Shown: piece by piece, positions 1 to 8,305 of the stretch
Layout of the letters: the number at the start of each line of letters is the position of its first letter
How positions within the stretch are numbered: position 1 is the first letter of the stretch
Assembly: GCF_030929505.1 (NCBI RefSeq)
Contig: NZ_JAVFVV010000002.1
Span: forward strand, 124,001 to 188,000
Length of the DNA stretch: 64,000 nucleotides
Origin: Mesorhizobium sp. LHD-90
GTDB taxonomy: Bacteria > Pseudomonadota > Alphaproteobacteria > Rhizobiales > Rhizobiaceae
Direction of reading: 5' to 3'
Program-made: the position numbers and the translations under genes
The notes under the pieces: model-generated
What the model saw: only the letters and a program-made list of their open reading frames with translations
What the model was told of the DNA's origin: nothing
Databases searched by the model: none

Positions 1-137
1 GACAGGCCGTGGCCGCCACCGCCGATGACGACGACGTCGTAGGAGGGTTTCGGGTCGGGCTTGCGCCAGGCCGGCTTCCAGTCGCGGTTGCCGGAGATCG
101 CATTCTTGAGAATCGAAAAAGCAGAATATTCCGCCAT
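1..137 (-). CDS. soxB: Sarcosine oxidase beta subunit, N-terminal part (cut by window edge)
   Basis: Only the first 45 codons are inside the window. Read on the minus strand from the ATG at 137, the peptide begins [14 protein letters not shown] and runs through [25 protein letters not shown]. This is the typical N-terminus of the heterotetrameric sarcosine oxidase beta subunit, with the GGGGHG dinucleotide-binding loop at about residues 39-44. The enzyme oxidises sarcosine to glycine and passes the one-carbon unit to tetrahydrofolate. It would be the last step of the betaine route encoded elsewhere in this window. The other subunits (D, A, G) would lie to the left and cannot be seen. No clear ribosome binding site is visible. 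Confidence 0.9.
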   Translation of the reverse strand, partial: MAEYSAFSILKNAISGNRDWKPAWRKPDPKPSYDVVVIGGGGHGL

Positions 138-158
138 CGGGGAAGAAACTTTCAGGTC

Positions 159-425
159 AGGGTCTGTTGACTATCAGCACACGAGGCTGCGTTGGGATAA
201 AATCGTCCGCAAACAGGAGAAAAGCGCAAGGCGGTGTTGACCACCGTCGAGCATTTTCGACGCATTTGCGGGCGATTTTGGCCCAACCCCGAAGGGGCCG
301 CGCTCAAATCCGCCATTTCGGCGTCGCTCGTCGTCGAACATGCGCTGCATGTCCCTCCTCCTCGCTCCTGGAACTGCCGGATTTGCGCTGCGGCGCAGCC
401 CGTGCGGTGATAGTCAACAGACCCT
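159..425. repeat. MITE-like element with 17-bp perfect terminal inverted repeats
   Basis: agggtctgttgactatc at 159-175 is the exact reverse complement of 409-425. The 267-bp interval has no convincing gene and fills most of the space between soxB and the mechanosensitive channel gene. The size and perfect ends suggest a non-autonomous transposable element or a foldback repeat. No target duplication is obvious. Its left end lies only 21 bp upstream of the soxB start codon, so it may carry or displace that promoter. The rest of the gap (138-158 and 426-565) shows nothing I recognise. Confidence 0.6.
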
Positions 426-565
426 CGGCAGGCGGCACACTATAGGTGGACCGGGAGTGCGCAAGCCAGTTTTACGCCACCGCTTTTCACAGGGCCGACT
501 CCTGCTTGCCCGAGCGAGGTGCGACCAGTATCACTCACCGCCATGGGAACGCCATCTTGCCGACT

Positions 566-3061
566 ATGACGCGGCCAATGACATCAACAGCCTTCAGACT
601 GATCGCGGCGCTGTTCCTGATCGCCGCGGCGATCGCTTTCGCGCCATCCTCGGCCGGCGCGCAAGGGGCCGGCCGGGCTGGCTCGGCCATCGTCGATCAG
701 CAGCGGTCGGTCATCGGCGGCCTGACCTCGCGCACCGACGGGCTCGAAAAGGAGATCGACGCCAATCCGGAGGACGACCAGAAGCTGGTCGACATCCGGC
801 TGCAACTGGAAGAGATCGCGCGCGAATTGCTCAGCAGTTCCGTTTCGTTCCGGCCGAGGCTTGGCGAGATCAATACGCGCATCGAGCAGCTTGGCCCGCC
901 GCCGGCGCAGGGCGCGGCCCCCGAATCGGACATCGTCGCCACCGAACGCCAGAGCCTTGCCGCCGAGAAGGCCGAGATCAACGCCACGCTGGGCGCCGCC
1001 GAGGATTTGTCGATCCGGGTGAACACGCTGATCACCCGCGTCACGGACATGCGGCGCGACCTTTTCTCTCGGCTGCTGACGAAGCGTTACGACATCAACT
1101 TCCCGCTGCTCAGCGAAGTCCTCGTGGCTTTCCACAAAACCAGCGCCGACCTCTACCGCTCGGTCTCGGCGTGGCTGCGCTTCGTCTTCAATTTCAAGCT
1201 GAGTTCGGTGCTGGCGGCGACCTTCTTCGCGCTGATCGCGGCGGTGATTCTTCTGGTCGGCGGGCGGCGGCTGTTCGGCCATCTGTTCGAGGCCGACCCG
1301 CAAAAAACCGACCCGACCTATCTCAGCCGGCTGTCGGTGGCGTTCTGGTCGACGCTGCTGCCGTCGCTGACGCTCGGCGTGTTCCTTGGCGTCACATATT
1401 TCCTGTTCGACTATTTCGGGGTGCTGCGCGGCGATATCGGCTCGATGCTGGCCTCGTTGTTCGCCGTCATCGGGCTGGTCTTTTTCGTGCATCGGCTTGG
1501 CAAGGCGGTGCTGTCGCCGCACCTGCCGCACTGGCGTCTGATCCCGGTGCAGTCCGGCGCGGCCGCGAAGCTGCTGTGGATCATGTCGGCCACGGCATTG
1601 TTCAGCGGCTTCGACTACCTGGCGAGCAACATCTACGAGACCCTGGACGCGCCGGTCTCGCTGACCGTCGGCGAGGCGCTTGTGGCGACCGTCATCATCG
1701 GCCTGTTGGTGCTGGCGAGCGGCCTCGTGCGGCCCTTTGCCGACGAGACGGGGCAGCCGAAGGCGTGGCCTGCCGGGGTGCGGCTATTCATCTACGCGCT
1801 CGGCCTGATGACGATCGTGGCGGCGCTGCTCGGCTTTATCGGGCTCGCCCGATTCATCTCGCAGCAGATCGTGTTTACCGGCGCGGTGCTGGCGACGATG
1901 TATATCGGCTTCCTGTCGTCGCGCGCCGTGGCGGAAGAGGGCGCCTTCGCCCACACGGCGATCGGCGTTCGTTTCCAGCGCTGGTTCAAGCTGGACGACG
2001 CAGGCCTCGACCAGCTCAGCCTGCTGGTCAGCATCCTGATCAACGTCGCCGTGGTCGTCGTCGGCCTGCCGCTGGTGCTGTTCCAGTGGGGCTTCCAGCC
2101 GGCCGACATCGGCTCATGGATGTACAAGTTTGCAACCGGCATCCAGATCGGCTCGTTCACGCTGTCGCTGACCGGCATTCTCTGGGGCATCGTGGTGTTC
2201 GGCGTCGGCTTCGTGCTGACGCGCTGGTTCCAGGGCTGGCTGGACGGCTCGGTGATGGCGCGCGGCCGCGTCGACACCGGCGTGCGCAACTCGATCCGCA
2301 CCGTGCTCGGTTATGCCGGCCTGGCGATAGCGGGGCTGGCGGGGCTTTCCGCGGCCGGCATCGACTTCTCCAACCTGGCGCTGATCGCCGGCGGCCTGTC
2401 GCTCGGCATCGGTTTCGGCTTGCAGAACGTGGTCTCCAATTTCGTCTCCGGCCTGATCCTGCTCGCCGAGCGGCCGTTCAAGGCTGGTGACTGGGTGATC
2501 GCCGGTGACGTCTCCGGCACGGTGAAGAAGATCAGCGTGCGCGCGACCGAGATCGAGACGTTCCAGCGGCAGACGGTGATCATGCCGAACTCGACGCTGA
2601 TCAACGGCGCAGTGGGCAACTGGACGCACCGCAACAAGCTGGGGCGCATCGAAATACCGGTGGCCGTGGCCTACGGGACGGATGCGCGAAAAGTGCATGC
2701 GCTGTTGATGGAACTGGCTTCCAGCCATCCGCTCGTGCTGAAGAATCCCGAGCCCTTCGTGGCCTTCACCGCCTTCGCGCAGACCTCGATGACTTTCGAG
2801 ATCCGGGTCTTCCTCGGCGACATCGGCAATGGCGGCATCGTGCAGAACGACCTGCGCTTCGCCATTCTGGACGCGTTCGAGCGTGAGAACATCAGCATCG
2901 CCATCCCGGCGCAGTCGCCGGTCGCTCCGCCGACGCCAAAATGGTCGACCGACGACGACAAGGCCGAGGCGGAGCTGGCGGAGGCCGTGGAGAGGCGGGT
3001 ACAGGCCGAGGAAGAGGTCAAGACGCGCAAGACCCGGCGCAAGAAGACCGATCCGGTTTGA
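566..3061 (+). CDS. MscS-family mechanosensitive ion channel with DUF3772-type N-terminal region
   Basis: An 831-residue membrane protein read from the ATG at 566; an in-frame ATG at 578 is equally possible. A signal-like hydrophobic stretch ending near SAGAQ is followed by a helical periplasmic region rich in E, I, R and Q (DUF3772-like). About ten membrane segments come next, then the MscS pore and beta domain at about residues 600-650, where GGLSLGIGFGLQNVVSNF and the following RPFKAGDWV are typical. The family opens under membrane tension to release solutes during osmotic downshift, which would suit a cell that handles betaine as an osmolyte. The C-terminus is a charged tail rich in K, R and E. 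It is a single gene followed by a small secreted protein gene. Confidence 0.85.
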   Translation: MTRPMTSTAFRLIAALFLIAAAIAFAPSSAGAQGAGRAGSAIVDQQRSVIGGLTSRTDGLEKEIDANPEDDQKLVDIRLQLEEIARELLSSSVSFRPRLGEINTRIEQLGPPPAQGAAPESDIVATERQSLAAEKAEINATLGAAEDLSIRVNTLITRVTDMRRDLFSRLLTKRYDINFPLLSEVLVAFHKTSADLYRSVSAWLRFVFNFKLSSVLAATFFALIAAVILLVGGRRLFGHLFEADPQKTDPTYLSRLSVAFWSTLLPSLTLGVFLGVTYFLFDYFGVLRGDIGSMLASLFAVIGLVFFVHRLGKAVLSPHLPHWRLIPVQSGAAAKLLWIMSATALFSGFDYLASNIYETLDAPVSLTVGEALVATVIIGLLVLASGLVRPFADETGQPKAWPAGVRLFIYALGLMTIVAALLGFIGLARFISQQIVFTGAVLATMYIGFLSSRAVAEEGAFAHTAIGVRFQRWFKLDDAGLDQLSLLVSILINVAVVVVGLPLVLFQWGFQPADIGSWMYKFATGIQIGSFTLSLTGILWGIVVFGVGFVLTRWFQGWLDGSVMARGRVDTGVRNSIRTVLGYAGLAIAGLAGLSAAGIDFSNLALIAGGLSLGIGFGLQNVVSNFVSGLILLAERPFKAGDWVIAGDVSGTVKKISVRATEIETFQRQTVIMPNSTLINGAVGNWTHRNKLGRIEIPVAVAYGTDARKVHALLMELASSHPLVLKNPEPFVAFTAFAQTSMTFEIRVFLGDIGNGGIVQNDLRFAILDAFERENISIAIPAQSPVAPPTPKWSTDDDKAEAELAEAVERRVQAEEEVKTRKTRRKKTDPV

Positions 3062-3183
3062 CGCCTGTGCCAAGTGTGGCATGAATGCGTCATTCAGTTG
3101 GCGTTCAGCTTCGCCCGGTTATAAGCTGTCCTCGAAAGGGGCAAAAGCCCCACTGACAGAGGCGGTGGAAACACCGGAAAGCC

Positions 3184-3447
3184 ATGAAGAATTTCGTCGT
3201 CGCGGCCTCGTTGCTTGTGCTGATGGGCAGTGCGGCGCATGCGGCCAGCGCGGTCAATCTCGACTCCGAGCCGCGCACGCTGATCGTCACCGAGGGCGGC
3301 AGCAAGTCCGAGCTTTCGCTCGCCGCCGGCGAGACCGTCGAGTTCTGCTCGGGGGGCTGCTTCGTCACCATGCCCAACGGCGACCGCCAGGCGCTGACCG
3401 GCACGGAGACGGTTGAAATCTCGGGTGGCGTCGGCCGCATCAAGTAA
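3184..3447 (+). CDS. Small secreted or periplasmic protein of unknown function
   Basis: An 87-residue protein. MKNFVVAASLLVLMGSAAHA is a good signal peptide ending in an AHA cleavage site. The mature part is about 67 residues, predicted beta-rich, with two cysteines close together (EFCSGGCF) that may form a disulfide or bind metal. The gene stands alone between the channel gene and a terminator at 3474, with the same direction and base usage as its neighbours. I do not recognise the family and no function can be assigned. Confidence 0.7.
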   Translation: MKNFVVAASLLVLMGSAAHAASAVNLDSEPRTLIVTEGGSKSELSLAAGETVEFCSGGCFVTMPNGDRQALTGTETVEISGGVGRIK

Positions 3448-3473
3448 ATCGCCGGCGCACATGATCCTTTCGA

Positions 3474-3499
3474 AAAGGCCGGGACATCACCCGGCCTTT
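3474..3499 (+). terminator. Intrinsic terminator after the small secreted protein gene
   Basis: A 10-bp perfect stem, aaaggccggg / cccggccttt, with a 6-nt loop lies 26 bp after the stop codon at 3447 and ends in a short T run. Confidence 0.75.
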
Positions 3500-3654
3500 A
3501 ATATTTCTGGTTGCAGTCGCTTAACCCTGATTTGCAAAGGCTGACGCAGCGTGCGTAAGCTGTAGTCCGCATTAACGCACCCTAACAGGTCCCGTGCCTA
3601 TAGCCGGACCACGACGCCGGCGGGTGCGTTGCGGCAACTGCGGAAACTGCCTTG

Positions 3655-5091
3655 ATGGATGCGCGCTCCGAGAAGAATGCAGTCCCCCTCGCGGTGGACC
3701 TCGACGGCACGCTGATCGCCACCGACCTGTTGTGGGAAGGCCTGTTCCTGCTGCTGCGCCAGAACCCGCTGCTGATTTTCCTGGTGCCGTACTGGGCGGC
3801 GAAGGGGCCGGCGACGCTCAAGCAGGAGATCGCCAAACGCGTCGACATCGACCCGGCGGCGCTGCCCTACCGCAAGGAAGTGATGGAGCGGCTGCAAGCC
3901 GAGACGGCGAGCGGACGCCGCCTTGTGCTGGCAACCGGCACGCCGCGCAAATTCGCCGAGGCGATCGCGAGACATCTCGGCATCTTCGACGCGGTGCTCG
4001 CCACCGACGGCAGGGAGAACCTGACCTCCAAACGCAAGACCGCGGCGCTGGTGGCCGCTTATGGCGACGGCGGCTTTGACTATTTCGGCAACAGCCGGCA
4101 TGACCTGGCAATCTTCGAGGCGGCGCGGCTCGCAAGCGTAGTGGCGCCGGACCGCGCGGCGGCGCGCTGGCAGGCCAAACACCAGTGCGAACTGATCGAG
4201 ACGCCGAAGCCGACCCTCAAGACCGTTCTGAAGATGTTGCGCGTGCACCAGTGGCTGAAGAACGGCCTGATCGCGGTGCCGGTGGTGCTCTCCCACGAAT
4301 ATTTCAACGTCGGCATGCTGGTCGACTGCGTGCTCGCCTTCATCTCCTTCAGCGCGGCCGCCTCGGCGATCTACATCGTCAATGATTTCTTCGACCTGGC
4401 GCTCGACCGCCGGCACCCGACAAAACGCAACCGGCCCTTCGCCAGCGGGCTGCTGTCGATGCGCTTCGGCATGGTCTCGGCGGCGGTCCTGCTGGCCATC
4501 AGCTTCGCGGTAGCGACGCTGCTGCCCTTGTTGTTTATGGGGGTGCTGTGCGCCTATCTCGTTGCCACAACGGCCTATTCGCTGTCGATCAAGCGCATGC
4601 TGCTGCTGGACGTGCTGATGCTGGCCGGCCTGTACACGATGCGCATCCTCGGCGGCGCAGCCGCGACCGACATCGGCGTGTCGTTCTGGCTGCTCGCCTT
4701 CTCGACCTTCTTCTTCCTGTCGCTGGCGCTGGTGAAACGCTATGTCGAATTGCGCTCGTCGATGCTTGTGCCGGGCGAGCGCATAGCCGGCAGAGGCTAC
4801 CGCGCCGAGGACCAGGAGATCATCGCGCAGGCCGGCATGGCGTCGGCCTTCTCGTCGGCACTGGTGCTGGCGCTCTACATCGACAGCTCGGCGGTGCGCG
4901 AGCTCTATTCGCATCCGTGGATGGTGTGGCCGCTGGCGCCGACCGTGCTCTATTTGACCATGCGCATCTGGATCCTGGCGCGCCGCGACGAGCTGCATGA
5001 CGATCCGGTGGTGTTCATCGTGCGCGACTGGCGCAGCCAGCTTGTGGTGGCGGCCGGCGCGGTCATGCTGATGCTGGCGGGCCTGGTCTAG
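3655..5091 (+). CDS. HAD phosphatase-UbiA prenyltransferase fusion
   Basis: A 478-residue two-domain protein. Residues 1-190 are a HAD-type phosphatase with the nucleophile motif DLDGT at 15-19. The rest is a polytopic UbiA prenyltransferase with the Mg-diphosphate motif NDFFDLALDRRHPTKRNRP. The closest described type is the decaprenyl-phosphate 5-phosphoribosyltransferase branch of UbiA, also found in rhizobial Nod-factor arabinosylation as NoeC. Inferred role: attach a phosphorylated pentose to a polyprenyl phosphate, with the HAD domain removing the remaining phosphate. The ATG at 3655 is preferred over the TTG three bases upstream. The stop codon TAG lies inside the left arm of the 5088-5397 repeat. 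It is the first gene of a seven-gene co-directional cluster. Confidence 0.85.
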   Translation: MDARSEKNAVPLAVDLDGTLIATDLLWEGLFLLLRQNPLLIFLVPYWAAKGPATLKQEIAKRVDIDPAALPYRKEVMERLQAETASGRRLVLATGTPRKFAEAIARHLGIFDAVLATDGRENLTSKRKTAALVAAYGDGGFDYFGNSRHDLAIFEAARLASVVAPDRAAARWQAKHQCELIETPKPTLKTVLKMLRVHQWLKNGLIAVPVVLSHEYFNVGMLVDCVLAFISFSAAASAIYIVNDFFDLALDRRHPTKRNRPFASGLLSMRFGMVSAAVLLAISFAVATLLPLLFMGVLCAYLVATTAYSLSIKRMLLLDVLMLAGLYTMRILGGAAATDIGVSFWLLAFSTFFFLSLALVKRYVELRSSMLVPGERIAGRGYRAEDQEIIAQAGMASAFSSALVLALYIDSSAVRELYSHPWMVWPLAPTVLYLTMRIWILARRDELHDDPVVFIVRDWRSQLVVAAGAVMLMLAGLV

Positions 5092-5397
5092 AGCAATGTC
5101 CGATCAGATTGAACCATTCTGCCGGCGATGGTTTGGGCCAAGGTCGAGGGCTTTGTCGCAGGCCGGGCTGGTGGCCCGGACAAGACGAAGCCCGATGGAT
5201 TTGGCCCAAACCGGCCCGGCCCTTCGGGTTTCCGTTTGGCGGGCGCCGTCCTTCGGACCGTCGGCTTGCTCGGCCGATGGAACCCCATCGACCTTCGCGC
5301 AGGGCGAGCCACGCGTCTCGCCCGTCCTTCGGACCCTGCCGGATCGCCTCGCCAAACGAGAAACAGAATGATTCAATCTGATCGGACATTGCTCTAG
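5088..5397. repeat. 310-bp MITE-like element with 34-bp terminal inverted repeats
   Basis: Arms at 5088-5121 and 5364-5397 match in 33 of 34 positions as reverse complements; both start ctagagcaatgtccgatcag. The inside is GC-rich with further nested inverted repeats and no real gene. The element supplies the TAG stop of the prenyltransferase gene in its left arm. The GTG start of the next gene begins on the last base of its right arm. Similar intergenic palindromes are, from memory, common in Mesorhizobium-type genomes. Confidence 0.8.
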
Positions 5398-6749
5398 TGG
5401 ACGCCGGCTACGGCAGTTTCGGTCGGATCTTTGCGCCGGCGATGCAAGCGATCGACGCCGGCGAGGTGATCGCCTTGCTTAAGGGCGGCAACGCGCGAGA
5501 AAATTCGCTGCTTCCCTACGGCAATGGCCGTTCCTACGGCGATACCTGTCTGCCGCAGGACGGCGTGCTGGCGGATATGCGGCCGATGCGGCGGGTGCTC
5601 GGCTTCGACACCCATGGCGGCCTGTTCACGGCGGAAGCCGGTATCCTGTTGTCCGACATCATCGCCCACGCCGCGCCGCACGGTTTCTTTCCGCCGGTCG
5701 TGCCCGGCACACAGTTCGTGACGCTTGGCGGCGCGATCGCCAACGACGTGCATGGCAAGAACCATCACCGGCGCGGCACATTCGGCTGTCACGTCGAGGC
5801 TTTCGAACTGTTGCGCTCGGACGGCAAGACATACGCCTGTTCGCCGACTTCCAATCCGCAGCTCTTCGAGGCGACGATCGGCGGCATGGGACTGACCGGC
5901 ATCATCCTGTCGGCGTCGCTGCGGCTTATGCCGGTGCCGTCGCTGGACGTGGCGGAGACGGTGACGCCGTTTTCCCGGCTGGACGAGTATTTCGACCGCG
6001 CCGAGGCTGCGGACAAGTCCAATGAATACGCGGTGGCCTGGATCGACCAGCTTGCCGGCGGCAGGGCGGCCGGCCGAGGCCTGCTGCTCACCGGCAACCA
6101 CGCCGCAAACGGCTCGCGGCAGGCGGGCAAGGCCGGGGGGCGGCTGGGGGTTCCGTTCCAGCCGCCGCTCAATGTGCTGAACCGGCCGTTCCTGACCGCC
6201 TTCAACGCAGCCTATCGCTGGAAGCGCAGCCGCGATGCCGGACCGCATACGACCGGCTATGGCGGATTCTTCTTCCCCCTCGACGGCGTGCTGAACTGGA
6301 ACAGGCTCTACGGACCGAAGGGGCTTTTCCAGCATCAGAGCGTGATCCCGTTCGCGGCGGCGCGGCAGGCGGTGCCGGCGCTGCTCGACGCGGGGCGGGC
6401 GGCGGGGCAGGGGTCGTTCCTGACCGTTCTGAAGCGCTTCGGCGCTGTCCGCTCGCCGGGCCTGCTGTCCTTTCCGCACCCTGGCTACACCCTGACGCTG
6501 GACTTCCCCAACAGGGGCGACCGGACCTTGCAACTGCTGGAACGGCTCGACGCGATCACGGTTGCGGCCGGCGGCGCGGTCAATCCCTACAAGGACGCGC
6601 GGATGCCGGCACACGTGTTCGCGGCATCCTTTCCCGACTGGCGCAAGCTCGAGGCGATGCGCGACCCGGCCTTCCTGTCGCGTTTCTGGGCGCGCACGGC
6701 GATGCGGTTGAAGCCAAGCGACGGGGCCCAGGCAAGGGCTGCCGAATAG
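5397..6749 (+). CDS. FAD-linked oxidase, DprE1-like
   Basis: A 450-residue flavoprotein of the VAO/PCMH type. PYGNGRSYGDT at about residues 40-50 is the FAD-pyrophosphate loop seen in decaprenylphosphoryl-ribose 2-oxidase, and GGAIANDVHGKNHHRRGTFG is the second FAD contact. DprE1 oxidises the 2-hydroxyl of polyprenyl-phosphoryl ribose, the first half of epimerisation to arabinose. Placed after a UbiA transferase of the same pathway, that role is likely here, although the usual reductase partner DprE2 is not obvious; the extended SDR two genes later may substitute. The GTG start at 5397 lies at the repeat boundary, so an insertion may have replaced the original 5-prime end. Confidence 0.8.
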   Translation: MDAGYGSFGRIFAPAMQAIDAGEVIALLKGGNARENSLLPYGNGRSYGDTCLPQDGVLADMRPMRRVLGFDTHGGLFTAEAGILLSDIIAHAAPHGFFPPVVPGTQFVTLGGAIANDVHGKNHHRRGTFGCHVEAFELLRSDGKTYACSPTSNPQLFEATIGGMGLTGIILSASLRLMPVPSLDVAETVTPFSRLDEYFDRAEAADKSNEYAVAWIDQLAGGRAAGRGLLLTGNHAANGSRQAGKAGGRLGVPFQPPLNVLNRPFLTAFNAAYRWKRSRDAGPHTTGYGGFFFPLDGVLNWNRLYGPKGLFQHQSVIPFAAARQAVPALLDAGRAAGQGSFLTVLKRFGAVRSPGLLSFPHPGYTLTLDFPNRGDRTLQLLERLDAITVAAGGAVNPYKDARMPAHVFAASFPDWRKLEAMRDPAFLSRFWARTAMRLKPSDGAQARAAE

Positions 6750-6854
6750 CCACGAAGCGGGAAGGGAAACGGAAAAGTTTAATCAAATTCCGTGCCCCAT
6801 TTCACGGGAAATTTCCGGGTTCCGGCTAGGACCGATGCAACGAGAGCGAGAAAC

Positions 6855-7289
6855 ATGAAATACCTGCCTTTCATCCTGTTCACGGTGCTGACCAACGCGG
6901 CCGCGCAATTGATGCTGAAGCAGGGCATGATGAATCTCGGGGCGGTTTCGTTCGAGGGCGCCAATCCGATCGTCAAGATCCTGCAGATCGTCTTCAGCCC
7001 GTGGGTGTTCTTCGGCCTGTGCACATTCGTCATCTCGATGGCCTCGCATCTCTACGTGCTGTCGAAGGTCGAACTTTCCTTCGCCTATCCGTTCCTCAGC
7101 CTCGCCTATGTGGCGGTGGCGGTGTTCGCCTACTTCATCTTCCATGAGGATTTGAACGCCTGGCGCATTGCCGGCATCGCCTTCATCTGCGTCGGAACGG
7201 TGCTGATCGCGCAGAGCGGACGCGACAGCCACGAAGGCGGCACGAAGGTTGCTTCTGCATCCATGCAAACAAGCGAGATCTCAAAATGA
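6855..7289 (+). CDS. Small four-helix membrane transporter (EamA/SMR type, ArnE/ArnF-like)
   Basis: A 144-residue protein with four predicted membrane helices, starting MKYLPFILFTVLTNAAAQLMLKQG. The helix 1 pattern NAAAQLMLKQGM is typical of small multidrug-resistance-like and ArnE/F subunits. Such small proteins can flip undecaprenyl-linked sugars across the inner membrane, which fits the lipid-linked sugar genes around it. The ATG at 6855 follows a purine-rich stretch (gagagcgag). An upstream in-frame ATG at 6792 would add 21 residues without membrane character. The stop overlaps the next start in an ATGA at 7286-7289, so the two are translationally coupled. Confidence 0.8.
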   Translation: MKYLPFILFTVLTNAAAQLMLKQGMMNLGAVSFEGANPIVKILQIVFSPWVFFGLCTFVISMASHLYVLSKVELSFAYPFLSLAYVAVAVFAYFIFHEDLNAWRIAGIAFICVGTVLIAQSGRDSHEGGTKVASASMQTSEISK

Positions 7290-8293
7290 GACACATTATC
7301 TTCGGCGGCGACGGTTTCGTCGGCCGTCACCTTGCCCCCAAATTGCTCGCCGACGGCCACGAGGTCGTCGTCGCCGACATCGTCAAGAGCGACCTGCCGC
7401 ACTATCGACATGCGCAGTACGTCCGCTGCGACGTCACCGATCCGGTCTCGGTCGTGGCCGTAGGCATGAAGGCCGACGACATGGTCTACAACCTCTCGGC
7501 GAAGATGCTGTCGCCGATCCAGGTGCGGGCCAAGCGCCACGAGTTCTTCTTCCCGGTGAACTATCACGGCACGGTCCACATCATCGAGGCGATGGACAAG
7601 GCCGGCGCGCCGAAGCTGGTGCATTTCACCACCGACATGATCTACGGCCACACGGTCTACCACCCGATGACGGAGGACCACCCGGTCGCGCCGCTCGGCG
7701 AATACGGCCTGTCGAAGCTCAAGACCGAGGAACTCGCCGCCGACTGGCGCAAGCGCGGCATGTCGATCTCGCTGTTCCGCCCACGCCTCATCATCGGTCC
7801 CGGCCGACTCGGCATCCTGGAAAAGCTGTTCAAGCTGATCGACGTGAACCTGCCGGTGCCGATGATCGGCTCGGGCAAGAACCCCTACCAGTTCATCTCG
7901 GTGTTCGACTGCGCCGAGGCCGCTCGCGCCGCTTTCAAGGCCGATGTGCCGAACGAGGCCTATAATCTGGGCTCGCTCAATCCGCCGTCGGTGCGCAAGC
8001 TGCTCGGCGACTTGGTCAAGCATGCGGGGTCGAAGTCGATCCTGATCCCGACGCCGGGCTGGGCGGTGAAACGCACGCTCGACCTCCTCGATCTCATGAA
8101 CATGCCGATCATGGATCCCGAGCAGTATCTGATCGCCGACGAGGACTGCCTGCTCGACGTGTCGAAGGGCAAGCGCGATCTCGGCTGGGCGCCGCAGTAT
8201 CGCGACGAGGACATGCTGATCGCCGCCTACAGCGAATATCGCGCCAAGAAGGAGGGCCGGATGGCCGCTCCCTCGCAGGTTCCGGCCGAATAG
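7286..8293 (+). CDS. NAD-dependent epimerase/dehydratase (extended SDR)
   Basis: A 335-residue extended short-chain dehydrogenase. The N-terminal Rossmann motif reads GGDGFVG (residues 6-12), and the catalytic pair is Y140 and K144 in the motif YGLSK, with a threonine-rich strand HFTTDMIYG before it. Proteins of this kind act on nucleotide sugars or lipid-linked sugars as epimerases, dehydratases or reductases. The exact substrate cannot be read from sequence. Its overlap with the transporter gene and the 12-bp gap to the aminotransferase show a single operon. In this setting it could supply a keto-sugar for the aminotransferase, or play the DprE2-like reductase role. Confidence 0.85.
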   Translation: MRHIIFGGDGFVGRHLAPKLLADGHEVVVADIVKSDLPHYRHAQYVRCDVTDPVSVVAVGMKADDMVYNLSAKMLSPIQVRAKRHEFFFPVNYHGTVHIIEAMDKAGAPKLVHFTTDMIYGHTVYHPMTEDHPVAPLGEYGLSKLKTEELAADWRKRGMSISLFRPRLIIGPGRLGILEKLFKLIDVNLPVPMIGSGKNPYQFISVFDCAEAARAAFKADVPNEAYNLGSLNPPSVRKLLGDLVKHAGSKSILIPTPGWAVKRTLDLLDLMNMPIMDPEQYLIADEDCLLDVSKGKRDLGWAPQYRDEDMLIAAYSEYRAKKEGRMAAPSQVPAE

Positions 8294-8305
8294 GAGATCG
8301 ATGAC

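Noticed and set aside
167-445. 92-codon frame inside the first inverted-repeat element
   Set aside because: Arginine-rich with no family likeness, inside a non-coding repeat and without a ribosome site.
5096-5397. Several 90-codon frames inside the second inverted-repeat element
   Set aside because: Frames are open in nearly all registers, which reflects the palindromic GC-rich sequence, not coding.
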